Positions 1-10,338 of a stretch of DNA of 41,695 nucleotides are shown here, piece by piece; the first letter of the stretch is position 1, and each line of letters starts with the position of its first letter. The notes beneath the pieces are model-generated. The model had not been told where the DNA came from. It made no database searches and saw nothing but the letters and a program-made list of their open reading frames with translations. The stretch spans positions 1-41,695 of the forward strand of contig NZ_CANLRP010000063.1 in the NCBI RefSeq assembly GCF_947493425.1. Direction: 5' to 3'. The stretch is from an uncultured Microscilla sp. Lineage in GTDB: Bacteria; Bacteroidota; Bacteroidia; Cytophagales; Microscillaceae. Made by a program: the position numbers and the translations under genes.

Positions 1-3000
1 GTTACCTGCCCTTTTACCTGGTAGTTTACAGGCTCGGTCGCCAGTCGAGCATCCAATACGGAATAGTCGTAGGCAGTGCTTCCATTTTTCCAGGCATAAT
101 TGTCATAATAAGTCACCGAGTGAACATCCAGGTCAGCATTCGGAAAACTTACATTGGTATAACCGTGGGTGCCCGCCAGGTCAAATGTTTCGTGGCTGGC
201 GTATCCAGGGTTGCCAAAATTAGCTTCTAAAGTATTTTGTAGCGCCAAACGGGTTTGGTCGCTGGTGTACACGCCCGTCATTACGGGGCGGTTGAGCTGG
301 TCATACTTGGTAAAGCTCCACTTGCCCAGGTTGCGTTGGTTGGCATCTTGCGAAAGCACCAAACGGTCGCGTTTGTCGTACACCATCATTACTTTGCCTG
401 CACCAGGCACTTCTTTGCTGATGAGGCGCCCACGGGCATCGTAATAATAACGGTACCAAAGTTTGTCGAGCTGGGCATCAACCGCGGCAAAATCCCAATT
501 GGCGTCGTCCAGTGCTTTTACTGCCGCTGGAGGCAATACATAGCTCAACTGACCAAAGTCGTTGTACACATAATAAGTTTGTGCCCAGGTATGGGCGTCT
601 ACTTTGGCACGTTTGAGCACCACTTGTCCGGCCTTGTTTTTAAACTCTTCGGTTTGCTTGCCATCTTCGTCGGTCACCCTTACCCGGCTGAGCTGCCCGG
701 CGGCATAAAAACCCGTGGCAGTAGGTTTGTTTTGGTCGCTTGCCACAATCTCAAAGCTAATGGTGGGGTCATTGTTTCCAATGCTAAAGCCCTCGCTGAG
801 TATGATCTTTTGCCCCGCCCGGTGCAAGGTATGGGGGCTGGGGCTACTTAGCATCACCTCGTCTTTGGGTTTCGTCAGCTCCGCATTTGCGGCTATGTTG
901 TTTACCTCAAATCGCCGTATTTTTTCCAGCGCAGTCGTACCAGCCTGCTCAGGGTCAGGGTTGGTCCACAGGTCAGTCGTGACTCCTTTGCCTGCGCCTC
1001 CCCAACTATTGCCAGGAGCCAGCATTTGCAACACTCGGCCACGGGCAGCGTTTTCTACTTTTTGCTCACTGTAGGGGTGAGCAGTATGGGCAATGTGGGG
1101 CGTGTTTTGATAAAACGAAAACAGTTCGTTCAATACATTAGGCCTTACATTGCCTGGTTGCGCGTTTTGAGCAGTATAAGGCAGCAAACCTTTGGTAGTG
1201 CGGCTCAGCTCATCGTATACCACTCCTTGCACTACATCGCGCTTATTGGGCGAATACTGTACTTGTACCGCCTGAACAGATCTGCCCAACCCATCGAAGT
1301 AGTGTACAGTGGCCAGCTTCTGCCCCTGGAGCACCGACAAAGCCGTTACCTCGTTTGCTTGGGTTATCCCAGGCACCCTTATTACTTCTTCTTGCCATTG
1401 ATTGAGTTTATGGGTAGGCGTGTTTACCTCACCAGTAACCACCTTCGCCACCTCATAACTCGCCCCTTGGTATCCAATGCGTAGTTTGTAGGTGCCAGGG
1501 ACAGTTGTTTGATAAGAGGGTTGGGTGGCTCCACTGATTGGTAAATCATCTTTAAACCATTGGTAAGAGTCGTAGATAGATGCCACCCATAAAGTATGCA
1601 AAATACTGCCCTCACTTTGGTACCGCCAGGAAGCGTTCAATACGGGGAGAGGCATCACTTTTATTTGAACAATGGCAGGAGGACTCACACAACCTTTAGC
1701 ATTGACTCCTCGCACTTCTATATTTTTATCTCCCGACACATAGTCAAGGGCCAAATGCCTGGCCTTGATGACCGCCGGATACCCCGCCCATTGATAACTT
1801 ATCAAGTCGGGATGATTATTTAGCGACACAGTGACAGGGCCAGGTCCAAAGCGGACAAACATCGATTGACTAGGCACTGGCACAGCAGGAGTAGTGTCTA
1901 CCTCAATGCTGGTAGCCGCACTATACAACAAACTACACCCTTGGTAGTCTTGGTGTTCGGCTCCCACCCGGTACCAATAAGTAGTGCCTGCGTTCAATCC
2001 ATTGGCTACTACCGACAAAGTGGCTGTAGTAGCAGAAATATCGGTCCAGGTTTGGCCGTTATCGGCAGATTGTTGCCACTTTACCACTCGGTAAGCTGGG
2101 TTATTATAAAAGCTAAAAGACAAACGTGCCTCATCTGACGATCCCGCGCATAACCTATCAACGGAGCTGTTTACAGTGCCTGCATCTATAGCCGCAGGGG
2201 GCGATAAGCGAGTAGCAACAGTTGCCACAGCGCTGTATACAGGGTTGCACCCCATATAGGTTTTATGGGTGGCTACCAGCCTATAGCTATAAAGAATACC
2301 AGCGTTTAAACTCGCGGGGTTTACGCTCAATACTGCAGAAGTATGCGCTATATCAGTCCAGCTTTGCCCACTGTTCGGCGAGCGTTGCCACTTGACTATA
2401 GCAAAATCATTGGTATTTACGGTGCCAGTGAGCACAAAATGCTCAGCCGCCCCAGTGCATAGTTCGGCCACTGAACTTGATATGGTGCCTGCGCTTAAAA
2501 AGTTGTAAGACTCAATAGTAGCCACTGGGGTAGTAGCGGTGTAGTTACAAGCAGTATACTTTACTTCGGCAAACACTTGGGTATACTCGCCCGCCACAAA
2601 CGAACAACTTGCCCCTGATGCAATGGTCACATAGCTCTCCGGAATGTCTATAGCCTTGGCTTTCCAAACAATGCTCAAGCTATTGTTGAGGCTGGCGTTG
2701 CTATAGCCGTAGTTTTGCAAAGTAAGGTGTACATTGGCATACGAGCAAAACTTCCCGCTTCCCAAGCCTTGGATGGTTCCAGCAGCCGGAGCCCCCGCGT
2801 TATTGACTGTCACCAGGCTACGATTGGTCGCATAGACTCCCACTCCTACCCCATTGATCGCCCGAAAATAGGTATTTTGGGTAAGCCCACTAAAATGATA
2901 GCGAAACGACATGTCGGTGGGGTGTATGTCGAATAGAACTTCTCCCAAAGCAGGGTTGATTTGGGTCCAATGGACTCCATTGGTGCTTTTTTGAAGGTAA

Positions 3001-3185
3001 ACAAATCCACTGCCCGGAAATGTCTTATGTATATTTACGGTCACTGTACCTGTGGCGCTTCCGCAAGAAGAGGTAACTCTAGTGGATAAACTAAAGCTAC
3101 TATGGCTGTTTTGCCCATACACTTGCGCTTGGGTCAGTAGTAAACAAGCGGTTATGATGAGGTAATTGATTAACTGACGTTTCAT
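1..3185 (-). CDS. RHS/YD-repeat surface protein with DUF6443-like region, 3' end off window
   Basis: Reads leftward from an ATG at 3185 and stays open to the window edge, about 1061 codons, so the C-terminus is missing. The N-terminus MKRQLINYLIITACLLLTQA is a signal peptide. Residues about 30-560 are beta-rich, with at least two fibronectin/Ig-like repeats (around 2190-2480 and 1890-2170) sharing 'KWQ.S...GQ.WTDI' and ending in 'YSA.T'. From about residue 585 comes the region typical of DUF6443/RHS proteins ('VHYFDGLGRSVQ', 'VVYDELSRTT', 'YYYDARGRLISK', 'YDKRDRLVLSQDANQ'). RHS proteins form a beta shell that can enclose a C-terminal effector; any such tip lies outside the window. The start is 26 bases after the stop of the upstream RHS-like gene, so the two form an operon. 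Family call is firm; toxin versus structural role is unknown. Confidence 0.85.
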   Translation of the reverse strand, partial: MKRQLINYLIITACLLLTQAQVYGQNSHSSFSLSTRVTSSCGSATGTVTVNIHKTFPGSGFVYLQKSTNGVHWTQINPALGEVLFDIHPTDMSFRYHFSGLTQNTYFRAINGVGVGVYATNRSLVTVNNAGAPAAGTIQGLGSGKFCSYANVHLTLQNYGYSNASLNNSLSIVWKAKAIDIPESYVTIASGASCSFVAGEYTQVFAEVKYTACNYTATTPVATIESYNFLSAGTISSSVAELCTGAAEHFVLTGTVNTNDFAIVKWQRSPNSGQSWTDIAHTSAVLSVNPASLNAGILYSYRLVATHKTYMGCNPVYSAVATVATRLSPPAAIDAGTVNSSVDRLCAGSSDEARLSFSFYNNPAYRVVKWQQSADNGQTWTDISATTATLSVVANGLNAGTTYWYRVGAEHQDYQGCSLLYSAATSIEVDTTPAVPVPSQSMFVRFGPGPVTVSLNNHPDLISYQWAGYPAVIKARHLALDYVSGDKNIEVRGVNAKGCVSPPAIVQIKVMPLPVLNASWRYQSEGSILHTLWVASIYDSYQWFKDDLPISGATQPSYQTTVPGTYKLRIGYQGASYEVAKVVTGEVNTPTHKLNQWQEEVIRVPGITQANEVTALSVLQGQKLATVHYFDGLGRSVQAVQVQYSPNKRDVVQGVVYDELSRTTKGLLPYTAQNAQPGNVRPNVLNELFSFYQNTPHIAHTAHPYSEQKVENAARGRVLQMLAPGNSWGGAGKGVTTDLWTNPDPEQAGTTALEKIRRFEVNNIAANAELTKPKDEVMLSSPSPHTLHRAGQKIILSEGFSIGNNDPTISFEIVASDQNKPTATGFYAAGQLSRVRVTDEDGKQTEEFKNKAGQVVLKRAKVDAHTWAQTYYVYNDFGQLSYVLPPAAVKALDDANWDFAAVDAQLDKLWYRYYYDARGRLISKEVPGAGKVMMVYDKRDRLVLSQDANQRNLGKWSFTKYDQLNRPVMTGVYTSDQTRLALQNTLEANFGNPGYASHETFDLAGTHGYTNVSFPNADLDVHSVTYYDNYAWKNGSTAYDYSVLDARLATEPVNYQVKGQV

Positions 3186-3211
3186 TGTCTGATCGTTAAG
3201 TAATTTATAGA

Positions 3212-6200
3212 TTAATCTTGTTGGTAGGTATAGGTGTATTTTTTAATAATATTTTGTTCGTGGTCTTTGACTAGGGTTAGCCTGCCCCAGGCATCGTATA
3301 CATAATGTATAGCACGCCCGTTGGCATCGGTACCTGAGGTCATACCATATATAGGGTGGTAAGTATAGGTATACATCTGGGCGTCTTCAGGGTACATTCT
3401 TACTTCATCTATCAGATGAGTGGTATTTACCAACGTCGGGTTGGTGTTGGGGTCGTAGCTCAGTTTTTTTTGCCTAAACACCCACTTGCCATTTACGCGC
3501 TCCCAGTAAGTCAATAAATAGTTGCCCGCTGCTGGTTTTTGCCCCACCGGAATTCTATAGCTCCCTTGCCAGCTTTTATTGCCAGTATACGCCTGAGTAG
3601 CTACCAGGTGAGAAGAGGGCTCTAGGTCTTCGAAACTGGTATGAAAAATTTGTTGGGGCAAGGCATTGATTGCCCTCGCAATTGGGTAGTGGTGGTGGTA
3701 ACCCCACAAATAAGCTATGCTAAGGTCATTGTTTTTTTGCTGCAAGTGGATGTTGCCTTCGCTGTCAAACCCAAAAGTAGCCGCCAGTTTATAATGACTG
3801 TCGCTTAATAATGTGTTATACAATGGCCCGGTTTGGGTGGCTTGGTTGAGGCTGGTCAATGCCTCATTGGTTTCAAGGCTGTACACTTTTTTGGGTTGTA
3901 AAACAAGCGGATCAATTGCAATCACCTTGCCGCTCAATAGTGTTTGAACTCCCGCCTTTTCTTGCCATACTTGTTCTTCAAGCACTACCGCCAATATGTG
4001 TTTATCTACCAAAAAACCCGCAATGGCATGGGTATAGTCTTCTGGGTATTTTTTTCGGTGAATGAGTTTTTCACCTTCCGAGTTCACGCTTATTACCTCG
4101 TTAGGGTAGCGATGTATACTGCTATAGCTTGTATGGGTGGTATTGATCATGACCTGATTGCGATCGTCGTAGCTTTTTTCGGTGACTTGAGTCAAGTACC
4201 GCCAACGCATAGGCAGGGTATACGACTCGCGAAAGTAATCTTTCAAATTATTACCGCCCAGGTTACACTGGTTGGTGCTCAGCACCCTGATTATAATGGC
4301 CCAAAATGTACGATCTGTCACCTCTTGGTATTGGTACGCCACCTCGTTGACCAAGCGAAAAGTATTGGTAGCGGGCATAAAAGCCAGCTGTTTTTGCTCC
4401 TTGACTGTCACATTGTTAAAATCTTCCTGGTTGGGTATTTCATAGTAGGTAATATTTTTACCACCTGCCCCGTTGTCGCCTATCAACTCGGTTACCTTGG
4501 TATATACCAGGGCATAATGGCTATAAGGCGAGAAGTACCTAAAGTCTTGGGGGCTGGTGCCTATATAGGTATAATTACAGGTAATACAGTCATAATCGCT
4601 TATATTGGTAGGGTTACTGCCTTTTGCCTCTAGGACAGAAACCTCCACGTTGCTTGCATAATTTTGCGTGGGTATTTGCAACACTCCCCCCTCATACAAA
4701 TAAGTTTGAACTTTGGCTGGGGTGGTTTTCAAACGATCGTAAGCCGTAATTCTTTTTATCCTTAGCCCCGGCCCCGTTTTTCTGGTAATTACCTTATAAT
4801 CATAGCTTTTATAATTTACACTGGCCACTATGTCGTCCCCCCCTTCGGCGTTTACCACCAAGGTATAATTGCCCGCAGGCAATTCTTTTTGCATCGTGCC
4901 TGTAATTCCTTGCTCTGCCTGCGCATTGTATGTAGTGTAGATGTACCAGATTACCTCACCCTGTGCATTCTTTAGCTCAATATCGTTTATATTGTCTTTT
5001 AGACCTGAGGTAGCTCTGTACCTTTTGACATTATGCTGCAAAGTAACCACTTGTTGATAGTCGATCGTAAGCGAAACACTACGTGTGGTAAGATTGACAT
5101 TACTTACCGGGGGAGCTACAGAGGCTGACGCCTGTTGGTTTTTGAGTGCTACCGAGTTACTTGGTATATTTTCATAATGATTTTGTTCATACTCAAATAC
5201 CGTGTGACCACCTGTGGGGTAAATCATTTTCTTGAGCACTGTGGTGCGGGTAGCTTCAAAGTCAGGGTTCCGGTTGGCGTTGCCATAAGGCTGCCCAGAA
5301 GTCAATTTGGGAATGAGGGTGGTATTTTGGGCACCATTGTAAAACCCCCAGTGGTCTTGTGATTTACTGGCTCGATCAGGCACGGGCAATTCTTCATGGT
5401 ATTCAAACACATAAGAAGGCTTGGGCTGTAGATTTTTGTCATACGCTGTCACTTTATTTAGTTTTAGATGCACATTGTTGCCAAAATACCCTTGCTCTAA
5501 TTGTATGGTTTTTATCGGATGATTTAAGTCTTGCTTGTCATACACCTCAATCGTTTTTAACGCTTTTCTGTTGGCCACATCCAACCTTACCTGGCTATCT
5601 GTCTTAAAAACAACTTTCATTAGGCTACTTTCTATGGCAGCCAGCTCTTGTCCATTGATATTGGTTTCGCTTGGAGTATGTACAGACGCATTATTTTTAC
5701 TGCAAGCTCCCAAGGCATATCGATAAGACGCTATGCTTTTACTAATGGTGGTTGCCACGGCATTATAGCGTAGCGTAATGGTGTCTTTCTTATTGGCTGA
5801 AATAACTTGTGTGAGGTGCCACGAAGAGATATAGTCACTGGTGTTGATGTTGGGTATATTGCCAAAAATATGGTTTACCCGCTCCGCCGCGTCAAAAGTA
5901 TAGGTGGTGCCATCTTCTCCAATAATGGTAAATAAATTGCTTCCCGAAAAATGGGTAACTTTCAAACGACTATGCGAAAAAAAGTAGGCTTTGTTTTGGT
6001 ATAAAATAAAACGACCACTCTGCCCCAAAAAATTAAAAGTATATACATCAGGCGCCCCATCCTGAAAGCCTTGATCTATCTTACCAAAAAACTCTTGCGT
6101 AATTGTATTTTGAATATCTGCAACCTGATCGTAGCGTGTCATCCCACTTTTCTCATCTACTTCTCCTCTTACTACACGAGTGATCATACCACCCGCACTC

Positions 6201-6532
6201 AAATTCCATCCTAACCCCACTCGTCCAGACTGACCCTCGACTTGCAATCCTTTATGGTGATAACTTAATGATACAGGCAAGGTCAATGTTTTCCCTCTGA
6301 CATTTACTATGGGCACTGCTACACCAGGGGTACCTGTATAAGCACTTACCGGAACATCTACATATTTACCAAAGCCACTTGCTTCGGCAGATGCAGGTAT
6401 CAAGCTTTGAATGTTTGCATTGCTTGTTTGCCCCCTTACAGGTTTTATACAGCACAGGTTTACACAAAAAAAAGCGAATAACAGTAATACAGTATTTTTT
6501 CTCATCAATTTTTTATCTAATAGTTTAATCAT
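3212..6532 (-). CDS. Secreted SpvB/RHS-like protein, first gene of RHS operon
   Basis: A 1106-residue protein with an N-terminal signal peptide (hydrophobic LLLFAFFCVNLCC, likely cleaved near residue 35). Residues about 40-125 carry the Bacteroidota RHS-partner signature: 'YTGTPGVAVPI', 'LPVSLSYHHKGLQVEG' and 'VGLGWNLSAGGMITR.VRGEVDE'. The middle is long and beta-rich. The last 45 residues are one or two YD repeats ('YVYDAWGRLTLVKDHEQNI'), where the protein stops. In related genomes such a protein is often followed by a DUF6443 RHS protein, as here at 3185, 26 bases on. An in-frame ATG at 6505 (MRKNTVLLLF) gives a more conventional signal peptide and could be the true start. It is probably exported and acts at the cell surface with its neighbour; exact role unknown. 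Confidence 0.85.
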   Translation of the reverse strand: MIKLLDKKLMRKNTVLLLFAFFCVNLCCIKPVRGQTSNANIQSLIPASAEASGFGKYVDVPVSAYTGTPGVAVPIVNVRGKTLTLPVSLSYHHKGLQVEGQSGRVGLGWNLSAGGMITRVVRGEVDEKSGMTRYDQVADIQNTITQEFFGKIDQGFQDGAPDVYTFNFLGQSGRFILYQNKAYFFSHSRLKVTHFSGSNLFTIIGEDGTTYTFDAAERVNHIFGNIPNINTSDYISSWHLTQVISANKKDTITLRYNAVATTISKSIASYRYALGACSKNNASVHTPSETNINGQELAAIESSLMKVVFKTDSQVRLDVANRKALKTIEVYDKQDLNHPIKTIQLEQGYFGNNVHLKLNKVTAYDKNLQPKPSYVFEYHEELPVPDRASKSQDHWGFYNGAQNTTLIPKLTSGQPYGNANRNPDFEATRTTVLKKMIYPTGGHTVFEYEQNHYENIPSNSVALKNQQASASVAPPVSNVNLTTRSVSLTIDYQQVVTLQHNVKRYRATSGLKDNINDIELKNAQGEVIWYIYTTYNAQAEQGITGTMQKELPAGNYTLVVNAEGGDDIVASVNYKSYDYKVITRKTGPGLRIKRITAYDRLKTTPAKVQTYLYEGGVLQIPTQNYASNVEVSVLEAKGSNPTNISDYDCITCNYTYIGTSPQDFRYFSPYSHYALVYTKVTELIGDNGAGGKNITYYEIPNQEDFNNVTVKEQKQLAFMPATNTFRLVNEVAYQYQEVTDRTFWAIIIRVLSTNQCNLGGNNLKDYFRESYTLPMRWRYLTQVTEKSYDDRNQVMINTTHTSYSSIHRYPNEVISVNSEGEKLIHRKKYPEDYTHAIAGFLVDKHILAVVLEEQVWQEKAGVQTLLSGKVIAIDPLVLQPKKVYSLETNEALTSLNQATQTGPLYNTLLSDSHYKLAATFGFDSEGNIHLQQKNNDLSIAYLWGYHHHYPIARAINALPQQIFHTSFEDLEPSSHLVATQAYTGNKSWQGSYRIPVGQKPAAGNYLLTYWERVNGKWVFRQKKLSYDPNTNPTLVNTTHLIDEVRMYPEDAQMYTYTYHPIYGMTSGTDANGRAIHYVYDAWGRLTLVKDHEQNIIKKYTYTYQQD

Positions 6533-6656
6533 TCCTAAAGCCTACATTTTCTCGCTCAATCCACTAGAGAAAGCCTCCTCCTTATTACATACCAACTTTT
6601 ATCCTTCACTTTGGAAGTTTTTTCAAAAAAGTATCGTTTTATCCCTTTTTCTCCAG

Positions 6657-6692
6657 TAAAAAACCCCAATCATTGAAATGAGTGGGGTTTTT
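6657..6692. terminator. Bidirectional intrinsic terminator-like hairpin
   Basis: AAAAACCCC... pairs with ...GGGGTTTTT, and an inner TCAT/ATGA pair closes a four-base loop. A-run on the left and T-run on the right allow termination on either strand. It lies between the minus-strand 142-residue gene and the start of the RHS operon. Confidence 0.7.
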
Positions 6693-6805
6693 ATGTGCAT
6701 ACTTGGGCTACGCTCTGCTTTCTTTTTTCAAATAAATTGCCCACTATAGTCTCCCTGGGCAAAAATATGCATTAACGATTAACCAAAAGGCAACATACAT
6801 GACAG

Positions 6806-6832
6806 ACAAAAAAAAGCCCGAAAAAATCGGGC
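6806..6832 (-). terminator. Intrinsic terminator of the STAS-like gene
   Basis: GCCCGA-AAAAA-TCGGGC hairpin, followed on the minus strand by eight Ts. It begins about 30 bases past the stop codon at 6864, a standard rho-independent terminator for that gene. Confidence 0.85.
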
Positions 6833-6863
6833 AACTCTATGATTTAAAATCTTTGAAAAACTG

Positions 6864-7292
6864 CTATGCTTCACGCAACCAAATGGTTTTGTTGGTTTTG
6901 TCAAGCCACTGTCGGGCTTCTTCAAACTTGTCAAACAACTGAATGGTAAACTCGGCTTGCTGGGCTACATAACGCTTCACCGCGATTTGCCCAAATATGC
7001 TCTCAGGCATTACTATTGCCAGGTGAGTAAGCCCGGCTTTGGCGAGTGTTCTGTTCCATTCGTTGTGCATCCAGTCTTGATCGTCTGCCTTGAAAGCCGA
7101 CATTTTGCCAAAATTGATGATCCAACCCAATTGATCCAGTTCTCTGCTTTTTTGGGCATATAGCATCAAACCATCTTCAAACTCCTTACGAAACGATTGC
7201 CCTATCATAGGTTTTTTGATAAAAGTAATCAGGGCAGGAATCGTAGTATCAAGCGTAATACTTGTATACTTATTGTCTTTTAAAGTCATCAT
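6864..7292 (-). CDS. SpoIIAA/STAS-like small cytoplasmic protein
   Basis: A 142-residue protein with no signal peptide or membrane segment. Its central part 'LDQLGWIINFGKMSAFKADDQDW', the following 'LTHLAIVMPESIFGQIAVKR' and the terminal 'FDKFEEARQWL' match the layout of SpoIIAA-like (STAS/SEC14 fold) proteins common in Cytophagales: a hydrophobic beta strand with an Asp-rich region, a second strand ending in 'P.S.FG', then an amphipathic helix with 'EA..WL'. Such proteins are often regulatory partners or stress-related, but there is no catalytic motif from which to assign a job. It is monocistronic, with a terminator just downstream. The double ATG (7292 or 7289) leaves the start uncertain by one codon. 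Fold assignment is by eye. Confidence 0.6.
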   Translation of the reverse strand: MMTLKDNKYTSITLDTTIPALITFIKKPMIGQSFRKEFEDGLMLYAQKSRELDQLGWIINFGKMSAFKADDQDWMHNEWNRTLAKAGLTHLAIVMPESIFGQIAVKRYVAQQAEFTIQLFDKFEEARQWLDKTNKTIWLREA

Positions 7293-7460
7293 TGTGGTAT
7301 TATTATGTGGATAATATGTTATGGTTTTAGGATACCCTCAGGTTATTTGCTTGTGGTTGTTTGCTAGTACATTTACCTACCAAACGCATAGTTAAATTTA
7401 CCTTATGCATTTTTCACGCCTAAAGTTACCAAAAAGCGGGGAAGCAAAGAAAAATATACA

Positions 7461-7486
7461 AAAAAAAACGCCTCTTAAAGAGGCGT
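7461..7486 (-). terminator. Intrinsic terminator of the TonB receptor gene
   Basis: ACGCCTCT-TAA-AGAGGCGT, a perfect 8-bp stem. The run of As on its left gives a T-tract on the minus strand. It sits about 70 bases downstream of the receptor stop codon. Confidence 0.9.
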
Positions 7487-7557
7487 CCTTTTCTATATTC
7501 AAAAATTTATTTAATTGTGTATTTATTCATAAGCAAATGTTCAGTCATCCGTCATTG

Positions 7558-10338
7558 TTAGTCAATCAAATACCTTACGCCCAACGAAAAGGTACGTCCT
7601 ACGGTATAGTTATTTACTATGTGTTGGGCATCTTTAAAGTTGATAAGAAACTTATACTCAGGGTTTAACAAGTTACGTGCCTTCAAAGTAAGTTTCCATC
7701 TTTCGCCAAGCGACTTACCCACAGTAAGATCAAGTACCGGACGAGGTTGTTCGTATACATCGGGTACACCATTGCGAGATACAATGGCCATACGCTCTCC
7801 AAAAATATTGAAGTTTAAGCTGGCAGACCATCCACTGTTTATATTGTTGTAGTTAAGGTTGGCATTGATCAAAAAGGGAGATTGTGCAAACAAAGGACGT
7901 GTGCCGTCTTGGGCAAGCTCGGTTACTCTGTTTACATCGTTGGCTCTGATTTGGCTCAACTCCTGGGCTTCAATATTAAGCGCAGACACAATAAATGAGG
8001 CATTGGCGCCAATTGTAAAGTCTTTCAAACCAATGAATCCAAGTTTTTTGCGTAATTCAACCTCTGCACCAAACAACTGCGCATCTTCCTGGTTTACCCA
8101 GGTTACTTGTTGGTTAGGTGTAAACGCACTAAACGCGGTAGCTATTGGGTTTTTGATGTTCTTGAAAAAAGCACTTACTGTAATGATCTCTCCTGGGGTG
8201 GGGTACATTTCCCAACGCAAGTCTACATTGTCAATCAACGAACGCTTAAGGTTGGGGTTACCTACATATATCAACCCTCCAAAGGCATCAAAGCTGTCAA
8301 AAGGAGCCAACTCACGGAACACAGGACGTGCCAGGGTACGACCATAAGCCAGGCGCAAGTTCATATTTTCGGTCAAACTGTATGTAAGGTTAATGGCAGG
8401 CAATATATCATTGTTTTCCAACAAACCTTTGACAAGCGATGCGTCATTGCTAATCACAGAGATATCTGTTCGCTCAAAACGAACTCCAGCCAACACCCTG
8501 AACTTGGGGCTGAGTTTGGTATCAGCCATAATATAGGCACCAAAAATATTTTCTTTGCCATTATACACATCACGGTCTTGCGAACCATTCTGGATACGCG
8601 TACCAGGTACTTCTACGTAAGTGTTAAAATCAAACCCACCATCGGCATCCGCGGCAAAGTCGGTACGGTTAGATGCATACGCAAAAATAGTTTGGCTAAA
8701 GTCTCTGTTTTTGCTCACATAGGCTACTCCGGTTTTTAGTTTACCTTTGTTTTCTCCCAACTTGAAAGGAATCGTCAGGTTAAGCTTGTTGTCCCAGTTG
8801 GTTTGGGTCAAATCGCGGTAAAAACGACGAGGAGCTGCATTAGAGCGCACTACAATACTGCCGTTAGGCTCGTTTTCGTAGCTAAAGAAACGCAAGTCGG
8901 GCTGGTTCAAACGAGACACGGTAAAAGAAGTGATCCAGTCTAATTTAATGTTATTAACCCCTTCGCCAAAAGCGTGCTCCCCTTTTAGCTGAGCCGAAGA
9001 CAATGAACGACTTAGGAAGTCTAATGCAATACTGTTAAATGTATTGGCAGGGTCCAGGTCTTGGTACTTACCTTGCTGCACCCGCGTTTCAGTTTTACCA
9101 CTTTGGTTGTGCATCAGGTTCAAACCTACCTTACTTTTGTCAGTTATTTTATAAGAAGTATTCAATACAGCACCCCAAAGCACATTTTCAGTGCCTACAT
9201 TGTTTCTTACAGTATATTCAGGGTTCAAAGAGTTGATCAAAGAAGCATCGCTATTGAGGCTAAAACGACCTAATCTGGCTTTTTCGCCAAACTCACCTAT
9301 TTTGCCATTGTCGTAATACTGGTTGGTTTTGCGGTAAGAAAGGGCTGCTATAAAACCCAATGGTCGGCCTGCCACTGTGTATTGGTTACCCACCGATACT
9401 GAATAGCTTTGATTTAAGAAAGGGCTCTTGGTAACAGGTGTAATATCTTTAGAGAAATTCTCTTTGCCAGGCAAGGCATCTTCGCGACTGACAGGCAATT
9501 GACGCCCACCATCATCAAAGCCCAGGTAGTCCATGCTACCACCGTTATAAGAAAGGAAGTCAGAGTTGAACGTTGCCTGATCGTTGAAACCTAAACTGGC
9601 GTTTACCTGAAATGTGAAGCGATCGGGAAAGTCTTTGGTAGTAATGTTGATATAACCACCCGTAAAGTTACCAGGCAAATCAGGCGAAAAAGTCTTCAAA
9701 ATCACCATATTATCAATCATATTGCTCGGAAACAAGTCCATTTGCACCGAGTTGCGGTTGGGGTCAAGCCCTGGAATGTCGGCACCGTTCAAAGTAGTTT
9801 TAGTGTAGCGATCGCCTAGGCCACGCACATATACATACTTGCCACCTTCAACCGATACTCCAGTTACCCGCTTGATGGCACCTGCAGCATTGCTATCGCC
9901 GGCTCTTGAAATCGCCTGCGCCGAAATACCGTCTTGTACCAGTGCCGATTTTCTTTGCATGGTGAGCAGAGCAATTTCTGCTTTTTTCTCTATGCGTGCT
10001 GTTACTACTACGGTTTCCAGCACTTTGGCATCAGAACCTAGCTTTACATCTTGTATGGTTACCTGTCCGGCTTTTACTTCAATGTCTTTTACTTCTTTGT
10101 TTTGATAAGATACATACTGTACCAATAAAGTATATTTTCCGGCTGCCAAGTCCCCAATTGTATACTTGCCATCAATGTCGGTAGGGGCACCATTGGTGGT
10201 TCCTTTGATTACTACAGTAGCGCCAATAAGTGCTTCCCCTGTTTTGGCGTCTGTTACAGTACCTCTAATGGTACCAGTCTGAGCGAAGACGCTGGCACCC
10301 AATAAGATGCCGATAAATGTAAGTAAAATACGTTGCAT
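7558..10338 (-). CDS. TonB-dependent outer-membrane receptor with carboxypeptidase-regulatory-like N-domain
   Basis: A 926-residue outer-membrane active transporter. Residues 1-19 are a signal peptide (cut after VFA). Residues about 23-105 are the CarboxypepD_reg-like beta domain ('GTIRGTVTDAKTGEALIGAT', 'TDIDGKYTIGDL.AGKYTL'). The plug follows from about residue 115 ('ETVVVTAR', 'GVSVEGGKYVYVRGLGDRY', 'TTLNGADIPGLDPNR', 'GGYINITTKDFPD'). The rest is a barrel of alternating aromatic strands ending in 'FSLGVRYLID'. No SusD partner is present, so glycan uptake of the SusCD kind is unlikely. The upstream gene encodes a beta-helix lipoprotein and may supply the surface ligand-binding part. Substrate cannot be read from the sequence. 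The gene has its own terminator, and another precedes it. Confidence 0.93.
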   Translation of the reverse strand: MQRILLTFIGILLGASVFAQTGTIRGTVTDAKTGEALIGATVVIKGTTNGAPTDIDGKYTIGDLAAGKYTLLVQYVSYQNKEVKDIEVKAGQVTIQDVKLGSDAKVLETVVVTARIEKKAEIALLTMQRKSALVQDGISAQAISRAGDSNAAGAIKRVTGVSVEGGKYVYVRGLGDRYTKTTLNGADIPGLDPNRNSVQMDLFPSNMIDNMVILKTFSPDLPGNFTGGYINITTKDFPDRFTFQVNASLGFNDQATFNSDFLSYNGGSMDYLGFDDGGRQLPVSREDALPGKENFSKDITPVTKSPFLNQSYSVSVGNQYTVAGRPLGFIAALSYRKTNQYYDNGKIGEFGEKARLGRFSLNSDASLINSLNPEYTVRNNVGTENVLWGAVLNTSYKITDKSKVGLNLMHNQSGKTETRVQQGKYQDLDPANTFNSIALDFLSRSLSSAQLKGEHAFGEGVNNIKLDWITSFTVSRLNQPDLRFFSYENEPNGSIVVRSNAAPRRFYRDLTQTNWDNKLNLTIPFKLGENKGKLKTGVAYVSKNRDFSQTIFAYASNRTDFAADADGGFDFNTYVEVPGTRIQNGSQDRDVYNGKENIFGAYIMADTKLSPKFRVLAGVRFERTDISVISNDASLVKGLLENNDILPAINLTYSLTENMNLRLAYGRTLARPVFRELAPFDSFDAFGGLIYVGNPNLKRSLIDNVDLRWEMYPTPGEIITVSAFFKNIKNPIATAFSAFTPNQQVTWVNQEDAQLFGAEVELRKKLGFIGLKDFTIGANASFIVSALNIEAQELSQIRANDVNRVTELAQDGTRPLFAQSPFLINANLNYNNINSGWSASLNFNIFGERMAIVSRNGVPDVYEQPRPVLDLTVGKSLGERWKLTLKARNLLNPEYKFLINFKDAQHIVNNYTVGRTFSLGVRYLID

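Noticed and set aside
3944..4633. Long plus-strand ORF inside the RHS gene
   Set aside because: It lies opposite a clear coding frame with signal peptide and RHS motifs; its translation has no family resemblance.
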